Part shown: positions 1 to 5,452 of the stretch, one piece after another
Numbering within the stretch: position 1 is the first letter of the stretch
How the letters are laid out: each line of letters starts with the position of its first letter
DNA from: Fimbriimonadaceae bacterium
GTDB lineage: Bacteria; Armatimonadota; Fimbriimonadia; Fimbriimonadales; Fimbriimonadaceae
DNA length: 6,655 nucleotides
Assembly (NCBI GenBank): GCA_025451715.1
Contig: JANWJY010000128.1
Coordinates: 1-6,655, forward strand
Reading direction: 5' to 3'
The notes under the pieces: model-generated
The model's input: only the letters and a program-made list of their open reading frames with translations
Told to the model about the DNA's origin: nothing
Database searches by the model: none
Made by a program: the position numbers and the translations under genes

Positions 1-265
1 CAAGATCATAAGGCAGGAGCTCGGAATCGACGACCAGGAACCGGAGGACATGAGGCTGCTCTTCAGCGCTAAGTATCACGGTAGCCGATACTCGTTCGGC
101 TATCCCGCGTGCCCGAACCTCGAAGACCAAAAGCTTCTCATGGACCTCTTGCAACCGCAGGACATCGGCATAGAGCTGACCGAGGAGTGGATGCTCGACC
201 CAGAACAGTCCACCTCAGCGATCATCGTCCATCATCCCCAGGCCCGGTATTTCAACGTGCGCTAG
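1..265 (+). CDS. metH: Cobalamin-dependent methionine synthase, C-terminal fragment (partial)
   Basis: The reading frame is open from base 2 to the TAG at 263-265, giving 87 residues that are the end of a gene starting outside the window. The fragment carries the signature of the MetH activation domain, R-x3-GYPACP (R29 to P38 of the fragment), followed by LTEEW and the STSAIIVHHPQARYF stretch near the C-terminus. In the family this domain binds S-adenosylmethionine and, with a flavodoxin-type reductant, rescues enzyme whose cob(I)alamin has oxidised; the whole enzyme transfers methyl from methyltetrahydrofolate to homocysteine in the cytoplasm. The ATG at 50 is internal to the domain, so it is not taken as the start. 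The protein stops soon after the ARYF motif, shorter than the E. coli tail but usual for many bacterial MetH. A stand-alone activation-domain protein cannot be excluded without the upstream sequence. Confidence 0.9.
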   Translation, partial: KIIRQELGIDDQEPEDMRLLFSAKYHGSRYSFGYPACPNLEDQKLLMDLLQPQDIGIELTEEWMLDPEQSTSAIIVHHPQARYFNVR

Positions 266-266
266 T

Positions 267-296
267 CTGACATCTGGGCTTTTGCTCGCCGATAAT
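267..296 (+). promoter_or_regulatory. Sigma70-like promoter for the truncated haemoglobin gene
   Basis: CTGACA at 267-272 matches the -35 consensus at 5 of 6 positions, and GATAAT at 291-296 matches the -10 at 5 of 6, with an 18-nt spacer. It begins one base after the metH stop codon. The predicted start of transcription near 303 gives an untranslated leader of about 11 nt, with no clear Shine-Dalgarno sequence before the ATG at 314. Confidence 0.6.
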
Positions 297-313
297 GTCC
301 ATAGACCAGCCTC

Positions 314-703
314 ATGAAGATCCCGATCTATGACCGAATTGGAGGCAGCGCAGGCGTTCAAGCGGTCGTCGAGGCACTGTATGCTCGGATGCTCCAAGAC
401 CCGGAGATGGCAGTTTTCTTTGAAGGCGTCGACTTGATACAGATGAAGCGCAAACAGCGCCTGTTCATGTCGCAACTGATGGGAGGGCCCGCCTTGGCAG
501 ACACGCCGGACCTGACGGCAGCCCACTCTCACGCCGTGCACAGACAAGGGCTCCAAGACGCGCACTATGACAAGCTGGTCGAATACTTGCGATCTGCCCT
601 CGAAGACCTCAACATCTCAACCCTCCTTGCCAACGAGGTCGTCGTCTTGATCGAGCGGCTACGAGGCGATGTGCTGGGCCGGGAACAGAGAAAGGCGGCT
701 TAG
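314..703 (+). CDS. glbN: Group I truncated haemoglobin (2/2 globin)
   Basis: The 129-residue protein has the length and order of a group I (N-type) truncated haemoglobin, a small cytoplasmic haem protein that binds O2 and in several bacteria turns NO into nitrate. Visible landmarks are IYDRIGG at 5-11, B10 tyrosine Y23 in ALYARMLQD, FFEGVDL at 35-41, the GGP turn at 57-59, and the proximal haem ligand H71 in AAH, with the HYD motif at 84-86 spaced as in the Synechocystis GlbN F-helix region. By alignment to that protein from memory, the E10 position is K47 rather than the distal histidine, so the bis-histidyl form is unlikely; E7 looks like M44. Function is inferred from family. The gene has its own promoter just after metH, so it may be expressed independently or by read-through. 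Physiological role (NO detoxification or O2 binding) is not decided by sequence. Confidence 0.88.
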   Translation: MKIPIYDRIGGSAGVQAVVEALYARMLQDPEMAVFFEGVDLIQMKRKQRLFMSQLMGGPALADTPDLTAAHSHAVHRQGLQDAHYDKLVEYLRSALEDLNISTLLANEVVVLIERLRGDVLGREQRKAA

Positions 704-713
704 GCCGCCTTTC
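690..713. terminator. Hairpin terminator with the globin stop codon in its loop
   Basis: GAAAGGCGGC at 690-699 pairs perfectly with GCCGCCTTTC at 704-713 around a TTAG loop, and the TAG at 701-703 is the globin stop codon. The A-rich outer 5' arm and T-rich outer 3' arm resemble a bidirectional intrinsic terminator serving the convergent globin and msrA genes. There is no long T-tract beyond the stem on either strand, so efficiency may be modest. Confidence 0.6.
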
Positions 714-735
714 AACTGAGCGAGCCAATCGTGGA

Positions 736-1407
736 CTAGTGTCCGCCGCCCTTGCTGCCCGGAATCGGGCACGCTGCGATCCCGTTCTTTAGGCAGTACT
801 GCTGGTGGTACTCCTCGGCCATCCAGAAAGTCGCCACCGGCACGATCGTCGTCGTGATCCTCTTGGAGCGCGACCGTTGCAGCTCTTCCATGCTCTTTGT
901 CGCGGTTTCCCTCTGCTTTTCGTTATGGTAGAAAACCACGCTTCTATACTGGTCGCCCATGTCGGGGCCCTGCCCACCGACCTGGCAAGGATCGTGGACC
1001 TTCCAGAACACTTCGAGCAACTTCTCGTACGAGATGAGCTTCGGGTCGAACTCCACCCGCACAGCCTCGGCGTGGCCCGTGGCCATGTAGCAGACCTGCT
1101 TGTAAGTCGGGTTCTTCACGGTCCCGCCCGAAAAGCCGACTGCCGTCGCCGTCACACCTTCCACCTGACGGAAGTAGTCCTCGATCCCCCAGAAGCATCC
1201 AGCAGCGAAGGTCGCGATCTCTCGCCCCTTCCTGAGCGGCACAGTCTCGTCCGTGCCGTAAAGCGTCACACCCCCAGGCATCGTTCCTTTCAACATACGT
1301 ATGTCCTTTTTCTGGCTAATAGTGCTGTTCTGCGAGTTGAACGCGAACACGGCCACCGCCAGGGCGGCCACGGCCGCGATTCCTACTGGACGAATCTGCC
1401 GTAACAT
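736..1407 (-). CDS. msrA: Peptide methionine (S)-S-oxide reductase MsrA, membrane-anchored or exported
   Basis: MsrA reduces methionine-S-sulfoxide in proteins back to methionine. The 223-residue product shows the catalytic GCFWG motif at 70-74 (nucleophile C71), GHAEAV at 111-116, GDQYRS at 151-156 and AEEYHQQY at 197-204, covering the whole domain. C213 is at the usual place of the resolving cysteine, and C205, eight residues earlier, and C141 (in HDPCQ, where Thr is common) are extra candidates. Residues 8-23 form one hydrophobic segment after R3 and R6, so the enzyme is probably exported or anchored by an uncleaved signal; no clear A-x-A cleavage site is seen. A later start at M38 would give a cytoplasmic enzyme, but the hydrophobic N-terminus argues for the long form. 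It lies 30 bp downstream of the MFS gene on the same strand, and is probably co-transcribed with it, although a TATACT box just before the ATG may add its own promoter. Confidence 0.93.
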   Translation of the reverse strand: MLRQIRPVGIAAVAALAVAVFAFNSQNSTISQKKDIRMLKGTMPGGVTLYGTDETVPLRKGREIATFAAGCFWGIEDYFRQVEGVTATAVGFSGGTVKNPTYKQVCYMATGHAEAVRVEFDPKLISYEKLLEVFWKVHDPCQVGGQGPDMGDQYRSVVFYHNEKQRETATKSMEELQRSRSKRITTTIVPVATFWMAEEYHQQYCLKNGIAACPIPGSKGGGH

Positions 1408-1415
1408 AGGCCTTA

Positions 1416-1421
1416 AGTATA
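1416..1421 (-). promoter_or_regulatory. -10-like box immediately upstream of msrA
   Basis: On the minus strand TATACT ends 8 nt before the msrA ATG, so transcription from it would begin at or next to the start codon (leaderless). The intervening bases contain AAGG only 3 nt from the ATG, which is close for a Shine-Dalgarno. No good -35 is seen at 16-18 nt, so this is a tentative internal promoter inside the MFS-msrA pair. Confidence 0.35.
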
Positions 1422-1437
1422 CGGCAAGCCGTTTCCG

Positions 1438-2682
1438 TCACGCGTCCTGGGTCCTGTGGTCTTCGTGGCGGTACCCCTTGAGCTTGGAATTGGCCGCGTA
1501 CAGCCCCGCCACAACCATGCTGGCGACCCCGCCGATCACCACTGAAGCCCGATCCCCGAACGCCTTGGCCATCACCCCTGCTTCCACGTCCCCGAGCTGG
1601 GGGCCCCCGACCTGGAACAGCACCGATACCCCGGCCATCCTCCCGCGCATCTCGTCCGGGGTCGCCAGAGTGCGGATCGTCTGTCGCATCACTGTGCTGA
1701 CCATGTCGGCCGCGCCCGTGCAGGCCAGGAAGAACATCGCGAGCGGCAAAGAGGTGCTTACACCAAAGCACACCGTCGCCATGCCGTACACGCCGACCAT
1801 CCCGATCACCAGCGCACCCTGCTTGTCGACCGTCGGCCGTACGGCGAGGAAGAGCGCGGCGAGCATCGCGCCGACTCCGGTCGAGGCCGCGAGGATGCCG
1901 TACCCGGTCGGGCCGATCTTGAGCACCGGTCCCGCGAACGCGGGGAACAGCGCGTCCGCCGTCGAGAAGAACGTCGCCCAAAAATCGAGGATCATCGTGT
2001 TGCGCACGATCGGCGCGCGCATCATGAACCGAAACCCGTCACCGATCTGAGTAAACCCCTCCCGAACGCTCGTCACCGCGGACACTGGAGCGGCCTGCGA
2101 GATCGGGCCCATGGCGAGCAGCACGATGATCAGCGTCGCGTTGAGCATCGCTGAGAACATGTAGGTCGCCTCCAGACCGAGCCCTGCGATCATGAAGCCG
2201 GTGATGACCGGCCCGATCACGTCGCTGAGCCTCCACGCGATCCCGTTGACGCTGAGCGCGTTAGGCAGGTCCTCTTCAGGCACCAGGTTCACCATGATCG
2301 CGGCGCGAGCCGGGCCGTCGAATGCTCGCGCGACAGACATCAGCGCGACGATCGTGTAGATCGTGGCCAGGCTCGCGTCGTCGCCGAACGTGACCCACCA
2401 CAGCACCAACGTCAAGAGCGACATGACGACCCGCGTCCACACCATCAGGGTCTTGCGGTCCCAATGGTCCGCGGCCAGGCCCCCGATCAATGAGAACAAC
2501 AGCAGCGGAACCATGCGCACGAGCCCGAGGAGCCCCACGTGCAACGAGCTGCCGCCCGTGACCTCGTACACTTGCCACGCCACCGCCCAGATCTGGATGC
2601 TCGACCCGGTGTTGCCGGCAAGTCGTCCAAGCGTGTAGTTGCGGAAGTCTGCGTGCCGCAAGGACGGCATATTGAGTGCCAT
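1438..2682 (-). CDS. MFS transporter, MFS_3 / EntS-like exporter family
   Basis: This 414-residue protein is a polytopic inner-membrane carrier with many hydrophobic stretches, consistent with about 12 transmembrane helices. The major facilitator motif A, G-x3-D-x2-DR, appears as GGLAADHWDRKTLM at 67-80 between predicted helices 2 and 3. A polar central region at about 193-228 separates the two six-helix halves, and DEMRGRM at 343-349 occupies the equivalent loop in the second half. The N-terminal pattern (HADFRNYTLGRLAGNTGSSIQ) and overall form resemble the MFS_3 group that includes the enterobactin exporter EntS and macrolide-type efflux proteins. Transport is presumably proton-driven efflux; the substrate cannot be told from sequence. 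The start has a plausible Shine-Dalgarno, GAGG, 7 nt upstream of the ATG. It precedes msrA by 30 bp in the same direction and is divergent from ispG. Confidence 0.85.
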   Translation of the reverse strand: MALNMPSLRHADFRNYTLGRLAGNTGSSIQIWAVAWQVYEVTGGSSLHVGLLGLVRMVPLLLFSLIGGLAADHWDRKTLMVWTRVVMSLLTLVLWWVTFGDDASLATIYTIVALMSVARAFDGPARAAIMVNLVPEEDLPNALSVNGIAWRLSDVIGPVITGFMIAGLGLEATYMFSAMLNATLIIVLLAMGPISQAAPVSAVTSVREGFTQIGDGFRFMMRAPIVRNTMILDFWATFFSTADALFPAFAGPVLKIGPTGYGILAASTGVGAMLAALFLAVRPTVDKQGALVIGMVGVYGMATVCFGVSTSLPLAMFFLACTGAADMVSTVMRQTIRTLATPDEMRGRMAGVSVLFQVGGPQLGDVEAGVMAKAFGDRASVVIGGVASMVVAGLYAANSKLKGYRHEDHRTQDA

Positions 2683-2710
2683 GGATCAGCCTCGATTCTG
2701 GCACGGCGCC

Positions 2711-2755
2711 GCCCAGGGGAGGGCGAGCAGCCTGCCCCGGCTTGCCGGGGTCCCC
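2711..2755. repeat. GC-rich palindromes in the MFS-ispG divergent region
   Basis: CCCCGG at 2735-2740 pairs with CCGGGG at 2745-2750 around a CTTG loop. An overlapping alternative pairs the GGGG at 2747-2750 with the CCCC at 2752-2755, so the two structures exclude each other. The preceding CCAGGGG at 2713-2719 followed by GGGCGAGC faintly resembles the REP hairpin found at 5373-5401. It could be a decayed REP copy, a regulatory hairpin, or simply GC-rich sequence. Confidence 0.4.
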
Positions 2756-2775
2756 GCGAACCGTCGTGAAGGACG

Positions 2776-2781
2776 TATCAT
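2776..2781 (+). promoter_or_regulatory. -10-like box for ispG
   Basis: TATCAT matches the -10 consensus at 5 of 6 positions and ends 10 nt before the ispG ATG at 2792. The predicted leader is only a few nucleotides long. No convincing -35 is visible at the usual distance, where the sequence is GC-rich, and no strong Shine-Dalgarno precedes the ATG. Confidence 0.4.
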
Positions 2782-2791
2782 TGAGTAACAG

Positions 2792-3997
2792 ATGCGCGAA
2801 AGGCGAGCGACCAAGACCTGCGACGTAGGCGGCGTCAAGATGGGCAGCGGCCACCTGGTCGTCGTGCAGTCCATGGTCACCGAGGAGACGCGAAACGTCG
2901 AGGCCGTCGTCGAGCAGGTGATCGCCCTCCACAGGGCTGGCTGCGAGATCGTCCGCGTCACGACCCCGACCCTCGGCGAGGCGCAGTGCCTTGAAGAGAT
3001 CGTTCGCAAGGTCGCGGAGCGCCACAGGCACGTCCCCATGACCGCCGACGTCCACCACCAGGGCACGGGGATCGCCGTCGAGGCCGCAAAGTACGTCGAC
3101 GAGGTCCGCGTCAACCCCGGGCTGTTCGTGTTCCACAAGCACACGGGCAGGGAAGACTACTCGCCCGAGGAGCACGCCGAAGAGCTGGTCGCGATCGAGG
3201 AGAGCTTCCTGCCGGTCATCGAGGCGTGCAAGAGGCACGACCGCGCGATGCGTATCGGCGTCAATCACGGCTCGCTCTCGGAGAGGATGCTCGTCACCTA
3301 CGGCGACACGCCTCAGGGGCTGGTCGAGAGCGCGCTGGAGTACGTACGCCTCTGCGTGAAGCACGGTTTTGAAAACCTGAACATCAGCGCGAAGGCGAGC
3401 CGCGTGCCTGTGATGATCGAGGCGAATCAATTGATGGCCGCGCAGCTCGACGCGCAAGGGCTGAACTTCCCGCTACACCTCGGTGTGACTGAAGCCGGAG
3501 ACGGCGAATACGCGCGCGTCAAATCGACAGCAGGCATCGCGACCCTGCTCGCTGACGGCATCGGAGACACGATCAGGGTCTCGCTCGCCGAAGACCCGAT
3601 CAATGAGATCCCCGTCTGCTACGAGATTCTGCAAGCACTGGGACTAAGAAAGACGCAGGTCGAGTACATCGCCTGCCCTTCGTGCGGCCGAACGAAGTTC
3701 AACCTCCCCACGGTGTTGCGAGAAGTGCGCGACGCGACCAAGCACCTAGTCGGTCTCGACCTCGCTGTGATGGGCTGTATCGTCAACGGCCCAGGCGAGA
3801 TGGCCGGCGCGGACTATGGCTATGTCGGTGCCGCAGGCGGCAAGATCACGCTTTACCGAAAGAGGGAAGTGGTCAAGAACGGCATCCCGCAGGAGAACGG
3901 GGTGACGGAACTGATCGCGCTCCTGAAGTCCGACGGCGTTTGGGTCGAGCCGTCGGCCTCGGAAAAGCGTGAAGTTACGCCTTTGAAAACCAAGTAG
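2792..3997 (+). CDS. ispG: 4-hydroxy-3-methylbut-2-enyl diphosphate synthase (IspG/GcpE), cyanobacterial-type
   Basis: IspG converts MEcPP to HMBPP, the penultimate step of the MEP isoprenoid pathway, with a [4Fe-4S] cluster in the cytoplasm. The 401-residue protein has the TIM-barrel half (VVVQSM at 23-28, TADVHH at 84-89, VRVNPG at 105-110, RIGVNHGSL at 154-162, PLHLGVTEAGDGEY at 227-240, DGIGDTIRVSL at 255-265) and the cluster half with C295 and C298 (CPSCGR), C329 and E336 (GCIVNGPGE). The C329-to-E336 spacing equals the E. coli Cys305-Glu312 pair. The HH, NHGSL and long-loop motifs match cyanobacterial enzymes from memory much better than the E. coli form, and the large domain insert of plant and chlamydial enzymes is absent. 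Cyanobacterial homologues take electrons from ferredoxin, so a ferredoxin donor is inferred here. The C-terminal 12 residues or so look unconserved. The gene stands alone on its strand. Confidence 0.95.
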   Translation: MRERRATKTCDVGGVKMGSGHLVVVQSMVTEETRNVEAVVEQVIALHRAGCEIVRVTTPTLGEAQCLEEIVRKVAERHRHVPMTADVHHQGTGIAVEAAKYVDEVRVNPGLFVFHKHTGREDYSPEEHAEELVAIEESFLPVIEACKRHDRAMRIGVNHGSLSERMLVTYGDTPQGLVESALEYVRLCVKHGFENLNISAKASRVPVMIEANQLMAAQLDAQGLNFPLHLGVTEAGDGEYARVKSTAGIATLLADGIGDTIRVSLAEDPINEIPVCYEILQALGLRKTQVEYIACPSCGRTKFNLPTVLREVRDATKHLVGLDLAVMGCIVNGPGEMAGADYGYVGAAGGKITLYRKREVVKNGIPQENGVTELIALLKSDGVWVEPSASEKREVTPLKTK

Positions 3998-4006
3998 CGC
4001 CTACTT
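3992..4006. terminator. Short hairpin spanning both convergent stop codons (ispG / VOC)
   Basis: AAGTAG at 3992-3997 pairs with CTACTT at 4001-4006 around a CGC loop. The stem contains the ispG TAG (3995-3997) and, on the other strand, the TAG of the VOC gene (4001-4003). Read on the minus strand the hairpin is followed by GGTTTTC, a weak T-tract; on the plus strand it is followed by CTTC. At only 6 bp it would be a weak terminator. Confidence 0.4.
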
Positions 4007-4315
4007 CTTCGGACTCATACACCAGTTCGTCCCGAACGGGTCGCGCACGAACACCTCGCCTCCCGATTCGAACAGACGCTCGCAACCATTTCTCTCGAAG
4101 TGCGTCGCAACCGTGGCAACGTCGTCGACGTCGACCGCCATGCAATACGCCATGTCGTCAGCGCAAAGGTACAGCTTGAGCGGCCCGGCGATGATCTCCG
4201 TCCAGTCTGCCTTCTTGTCGCCGACCGAGAACCCCAGGACTTCGACATAGAACCTCTCGGCGGCATCGCGATCCTTCACGCCGATCGCGATGCAGTTTGT
4301 CATCTCTATCTTCAT
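4001..4315 (-). CDS. VOC superfamily (glyoxalase/bleomycin-resistance fold) protein
   Basis: The 104-residue protein is the size of a single vicinal-oxygen-chelate domain, made of two beta-alpha-beta-beta-beta modules. Typical features are a first strand followed by RDAAERFYVEVLGF at 16-29 (the helix with the F/Y-Y-x-x-x-LGF pattern), the second module beginning near MAVDVDDVATVATHFERNG at 59-77, and the closing VRDPFGTNWCM at 90-100. The histidine that many metal-dependent members carry in strand one is absent (NCIAIGV), so metal chemistry of the classic glyoxalase I type is doubtful. Substrate and role are unknown; members include lyases, dioxygenases and antibiotic-binding proteins. It is convergent with ispG, with 3 bp between the stop codons, and divergent from the CBM9-like gene, with 22 bp between the starts. 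A TATACT box lies 6 nt before its ATG. Confidence 0.75.
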   Translation of the reverse strand: MKIEMTNCIAIGVKDRDAAERFYVEVLGFSVGDKKADWTEIIAGPLKLYLCADDMAYCMAVDVDDVATVATHFERNGCERLFESGGEVFVRDPFGTNWCMSPKK

Positions 4316-4321
4316 GCGCCG

Positions 4322-4329
4322 AGTATAAC
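4322..4329. promoter_or_regulatory. Overlapping divergent -10-like boxes (VOC and CBM9-like genes)
   Basis: The 22-bp gap between the two start codons contains AGTATAAC. On the plus strand this gives TATAAC (4324-4329), 8 nt before the ATG at 4338; on the minus strand it gives TATACT (4322-4327), 6 nt before the VOC ATG. The overlap would prevent simultaneous use, and each -35 would lie inside the opposite gene; TTGTCA at 4297-4302 is a -35-like match but 21 nt away. GGGAG at 4330-4334 could be a Shine-Dalgarno for the plus-strand gene, although only 3 nt from the ATG. Confidence 0.4.
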
Positions 4330-4337
4330 GGGAGCGG

Positions 4338-5264
4338 ATGTCCTATCCGCACCCCAAGGGATACGTCTGCTACCAGGGCTCGCCGAAACTCTCCGGCAAG
4401 CTCGACGATCCAGCCTGGCAGAGTGCGCCTTGGACAGATTTCTTCGTCGACATCGAGGGCGACAAGAAGCCAAAGCCCACGTGGGACACGCGTGCGAAGA
4501 TGCTCTGGGACCGGGAGTACTTCTACATCGGCGCAAAGTTGACGGAGCCGCACGTTTGGGCGACGCTCACCGAACACGACAGCGTGATCTTCCGCGACAA
4601 CGACTTCGAGGTGTTCATCGACCCAGACGGCGACAACCACCAGTACTACGAATACGAGATCAACGCTCTAGGCACCGACTGGGACCTGCGGCTCGTCAAG
4701 CCCTACCGCGACGGCGGGCCGGCGCTCAACGAGTGGGAGATTCCTGGCCTCAAGAAAGCCGTCCACGTCGAGGGCACGATAAACAATCCAAGCGACGAAG
4801 ACAAATGGTGGGGCGTCGAGATCGCGTTCCCGTGGAAGGTCTTGCAAGAGTTCTCGCAGGTCCCCGCTCCACCGCGCCCTGGCGACCAGTGGCGCGTCAA
4901 CTTTTCGCGCGTGCAGTGGGACACCGGCGACGACGGAAAGAAGTTAGAAGGGAAGCCCGAGCACAACTGGGTGTGGTCGCCGCAGCACTTCGTCGACATG
5001 CACAAGCCCGAGTTCTGGGGGTACGTGCAGTTCTCGCACATGCCGCCAGGCACCGACGAGTTCCAAGCCGACGCGCTCTGGGGGGCACGCATGCGGCTCA
5101 TGGACATCTATAACCGACAGAAGGCGCATTACGAGAAGAGCAAGAAGTGGGACTCCACCATCAGGGCCGATGCCGTTTCCATCTCAATGACCCCGGACGG
5201 CTGGGAAGCGCACACCGACGGCCTCTGCATCCGCCAGGATTCGCTTATCTGGCGCGACGATTGA
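4338..5264 (+). CDS. CBM9-like (carbohydrate-binding family 9-like) protein
   Basis: The 308-residue protein has one CBM9-like beta-sandwich over about residues 9-235. Characteristic pieces are GKLDDPAWQSAPWTDFFVDIEG at 20-41, TRAKMLWDREYFYIGAKL at 51-68, EPHVWATLTEHDSVIFRDNDFEVFIDPDGD at 70-99, the NALGTDWDLRLVKPYRDGG run at 109-127, VEIAFPWKVL at 160-169, and WRVNFSRVQW and NWVWSPQ at 185-194 and 210-216. Related domains occur in secreted xylanases and in many stand-alone proteins of unknown role, where they bind sugar ends through aromatic residues and calcium. No signal peptide or lipobox is present at the chosen ATG, which is unusual, so the product may be cytoplasmic, or its true start may differ. 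Residues 240-308 are a charged tail with an RMRLMDIYNRQKAHYEK helix and are outside the core domain. Binding is inferred from the family; no catalytic activity can be claimed. Confidence 0.85.
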   Translation: MSYPHPKGYVCYQGSPKLSGKLDDPAWQSAPWTDFFVDIEGDKKPKPTWDTRAKMLWDREYFYIGAKLTEPHVWATLTEHDSVIFRDNDFEVFIDPDGDNHQYYEYEINALGTDWDLRLVKPYRDGGPALNEWEIPGLKKAVHVEGTINNPSDEDKWWGVEIAFPWKVLQEFSQVPAPPRPGDQWRVNFSRVQWDTGDDGKKLEGKPEHNWVWSPQHFVDMHKPEFWGYVQFSHMPPGTDEFQADALWGARMRLMDIYNRQKAHYEKSKKWDSTIRADAVSISMTPDGWEAHTDGLCIRQDSLIWRDD

Positions 5265-5353
5265 CCTCATCACCCCTCCATAGAGAGCGCGAATGACTTG
5301 CCAATAAACACAAGCGTCCCAATACAAATCGACACGCCTCGCCCGATCTCGAC
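5265..5353. other. Intergenic stretch between the CBM9-like gene and the REP element
   Basis: This stretch lies between the CBM9-like stop codon and the left inverted repeat. It contains an A-rich, lower-GC patch around 5300-5330 and an ACCCCT at 5272-5277 that could pair with AGGGGT at 5354-5359, but no convincing terminator, promoter or gene. It may be the original convergent intergenic region into which the element came. Confidence 0.4.
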
Positions 5354-5372
5354 AGGGGTCATATCTCGATAG

Positions 5373-5401
5373 CCAGGGGTTGAGCGAAGCGACACCCCTG
5401 G
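5373..5401 (+). repeat. REP-like hairpin A, left copy (preceded by ATAG)
   Basis: CCAGGGGT at 5373-5380 pairs with ACCCCTGG at 5394-5401; the loop is 5381-5393. It differs from the reverse complement of the right copy (5937-5965) at one loop base only. The tetranucleotide directly 5' of the stem is ATAG, against GTAG in the right copy. Confidence 0.8.
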
Positions 5402-5423
5402 ATGACACGCCTCCATATGAGAT

Positions 5424-5440
5424 GCACCCCGGAGGGGTGC
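5424..5440 (+). promoter_or_regulatory. Hairpin B, left copy, enclosing a Shine-Dalgarno-like GGAGG
   Basis: GCACCCC at 5424-5430 pairs with GGGGTGC at 5434-5440 around the loop GGA. The only purine-rich ribosome-binding candidate upstream of the transposase GTG (5453), GGAGGGG at 5431-5437, lies in the loop and 3' arm. If the transcript includes it, the hairpin would mask that site, as reported for a leader hairpin in IS200. Its distance to the GTG (15-17 nt) is longer than ideal. Confidence 0.5.
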
Positions 5441-5452
5441 CAGAATCCCCAA

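Larger units (their letters stand above)
5354..5447 (+). repeat. Left inverted REP-like unit
   Basis: The unit reads AGGGGTCA, a short linker ending ATAG, hairpin A (5373-5401), a 22-nt spacer, hairpin B (5424-5440), then CAGAATC at 5441-5447. Hairpin A has an 8-bp stem, CCAGGGGT with ACCCCTGG, and a 13-nt loop that can form a small GC-GAA-GC mini-hairpin. Hairpin B is GCACCCC/GGGGTGC around GGA. Its outer AGGGGTCA lacks the matching arm found in the right unit. Confidence 0.8.

Noticed and set aside
1301..2050. 249-codon plus-strand open frame
   Set aside because: Antisense to the MFS transporter and the msrA N-terminus; low-complexity Ala/Thr/Pro composition with no recognisable domain.
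2276..3457. 393-codon minus-strand open frame
   Set aside because: Antisense to ispG and the start of the MFS gene; rich in Arg, Asp, Leu and His as expected for a shadow frame in GC-rich DNA.
4100..5113. 337-codon plus-strand open frame
   Set aside because: Overlaps the VOC and CBM9-like genes in another frame and is strongly arginine-rich, typical of a shadow frame.
5270..5362. 30-residue minus-strand frame with a hydrophobic stretch (ICIGTLVFIG)
   Set aside because: It looks a little like a small membrane peptide, but its ATG lies within the REP repeat, there is no good ribosome-binding site, and so short a frame arises easily by chance.
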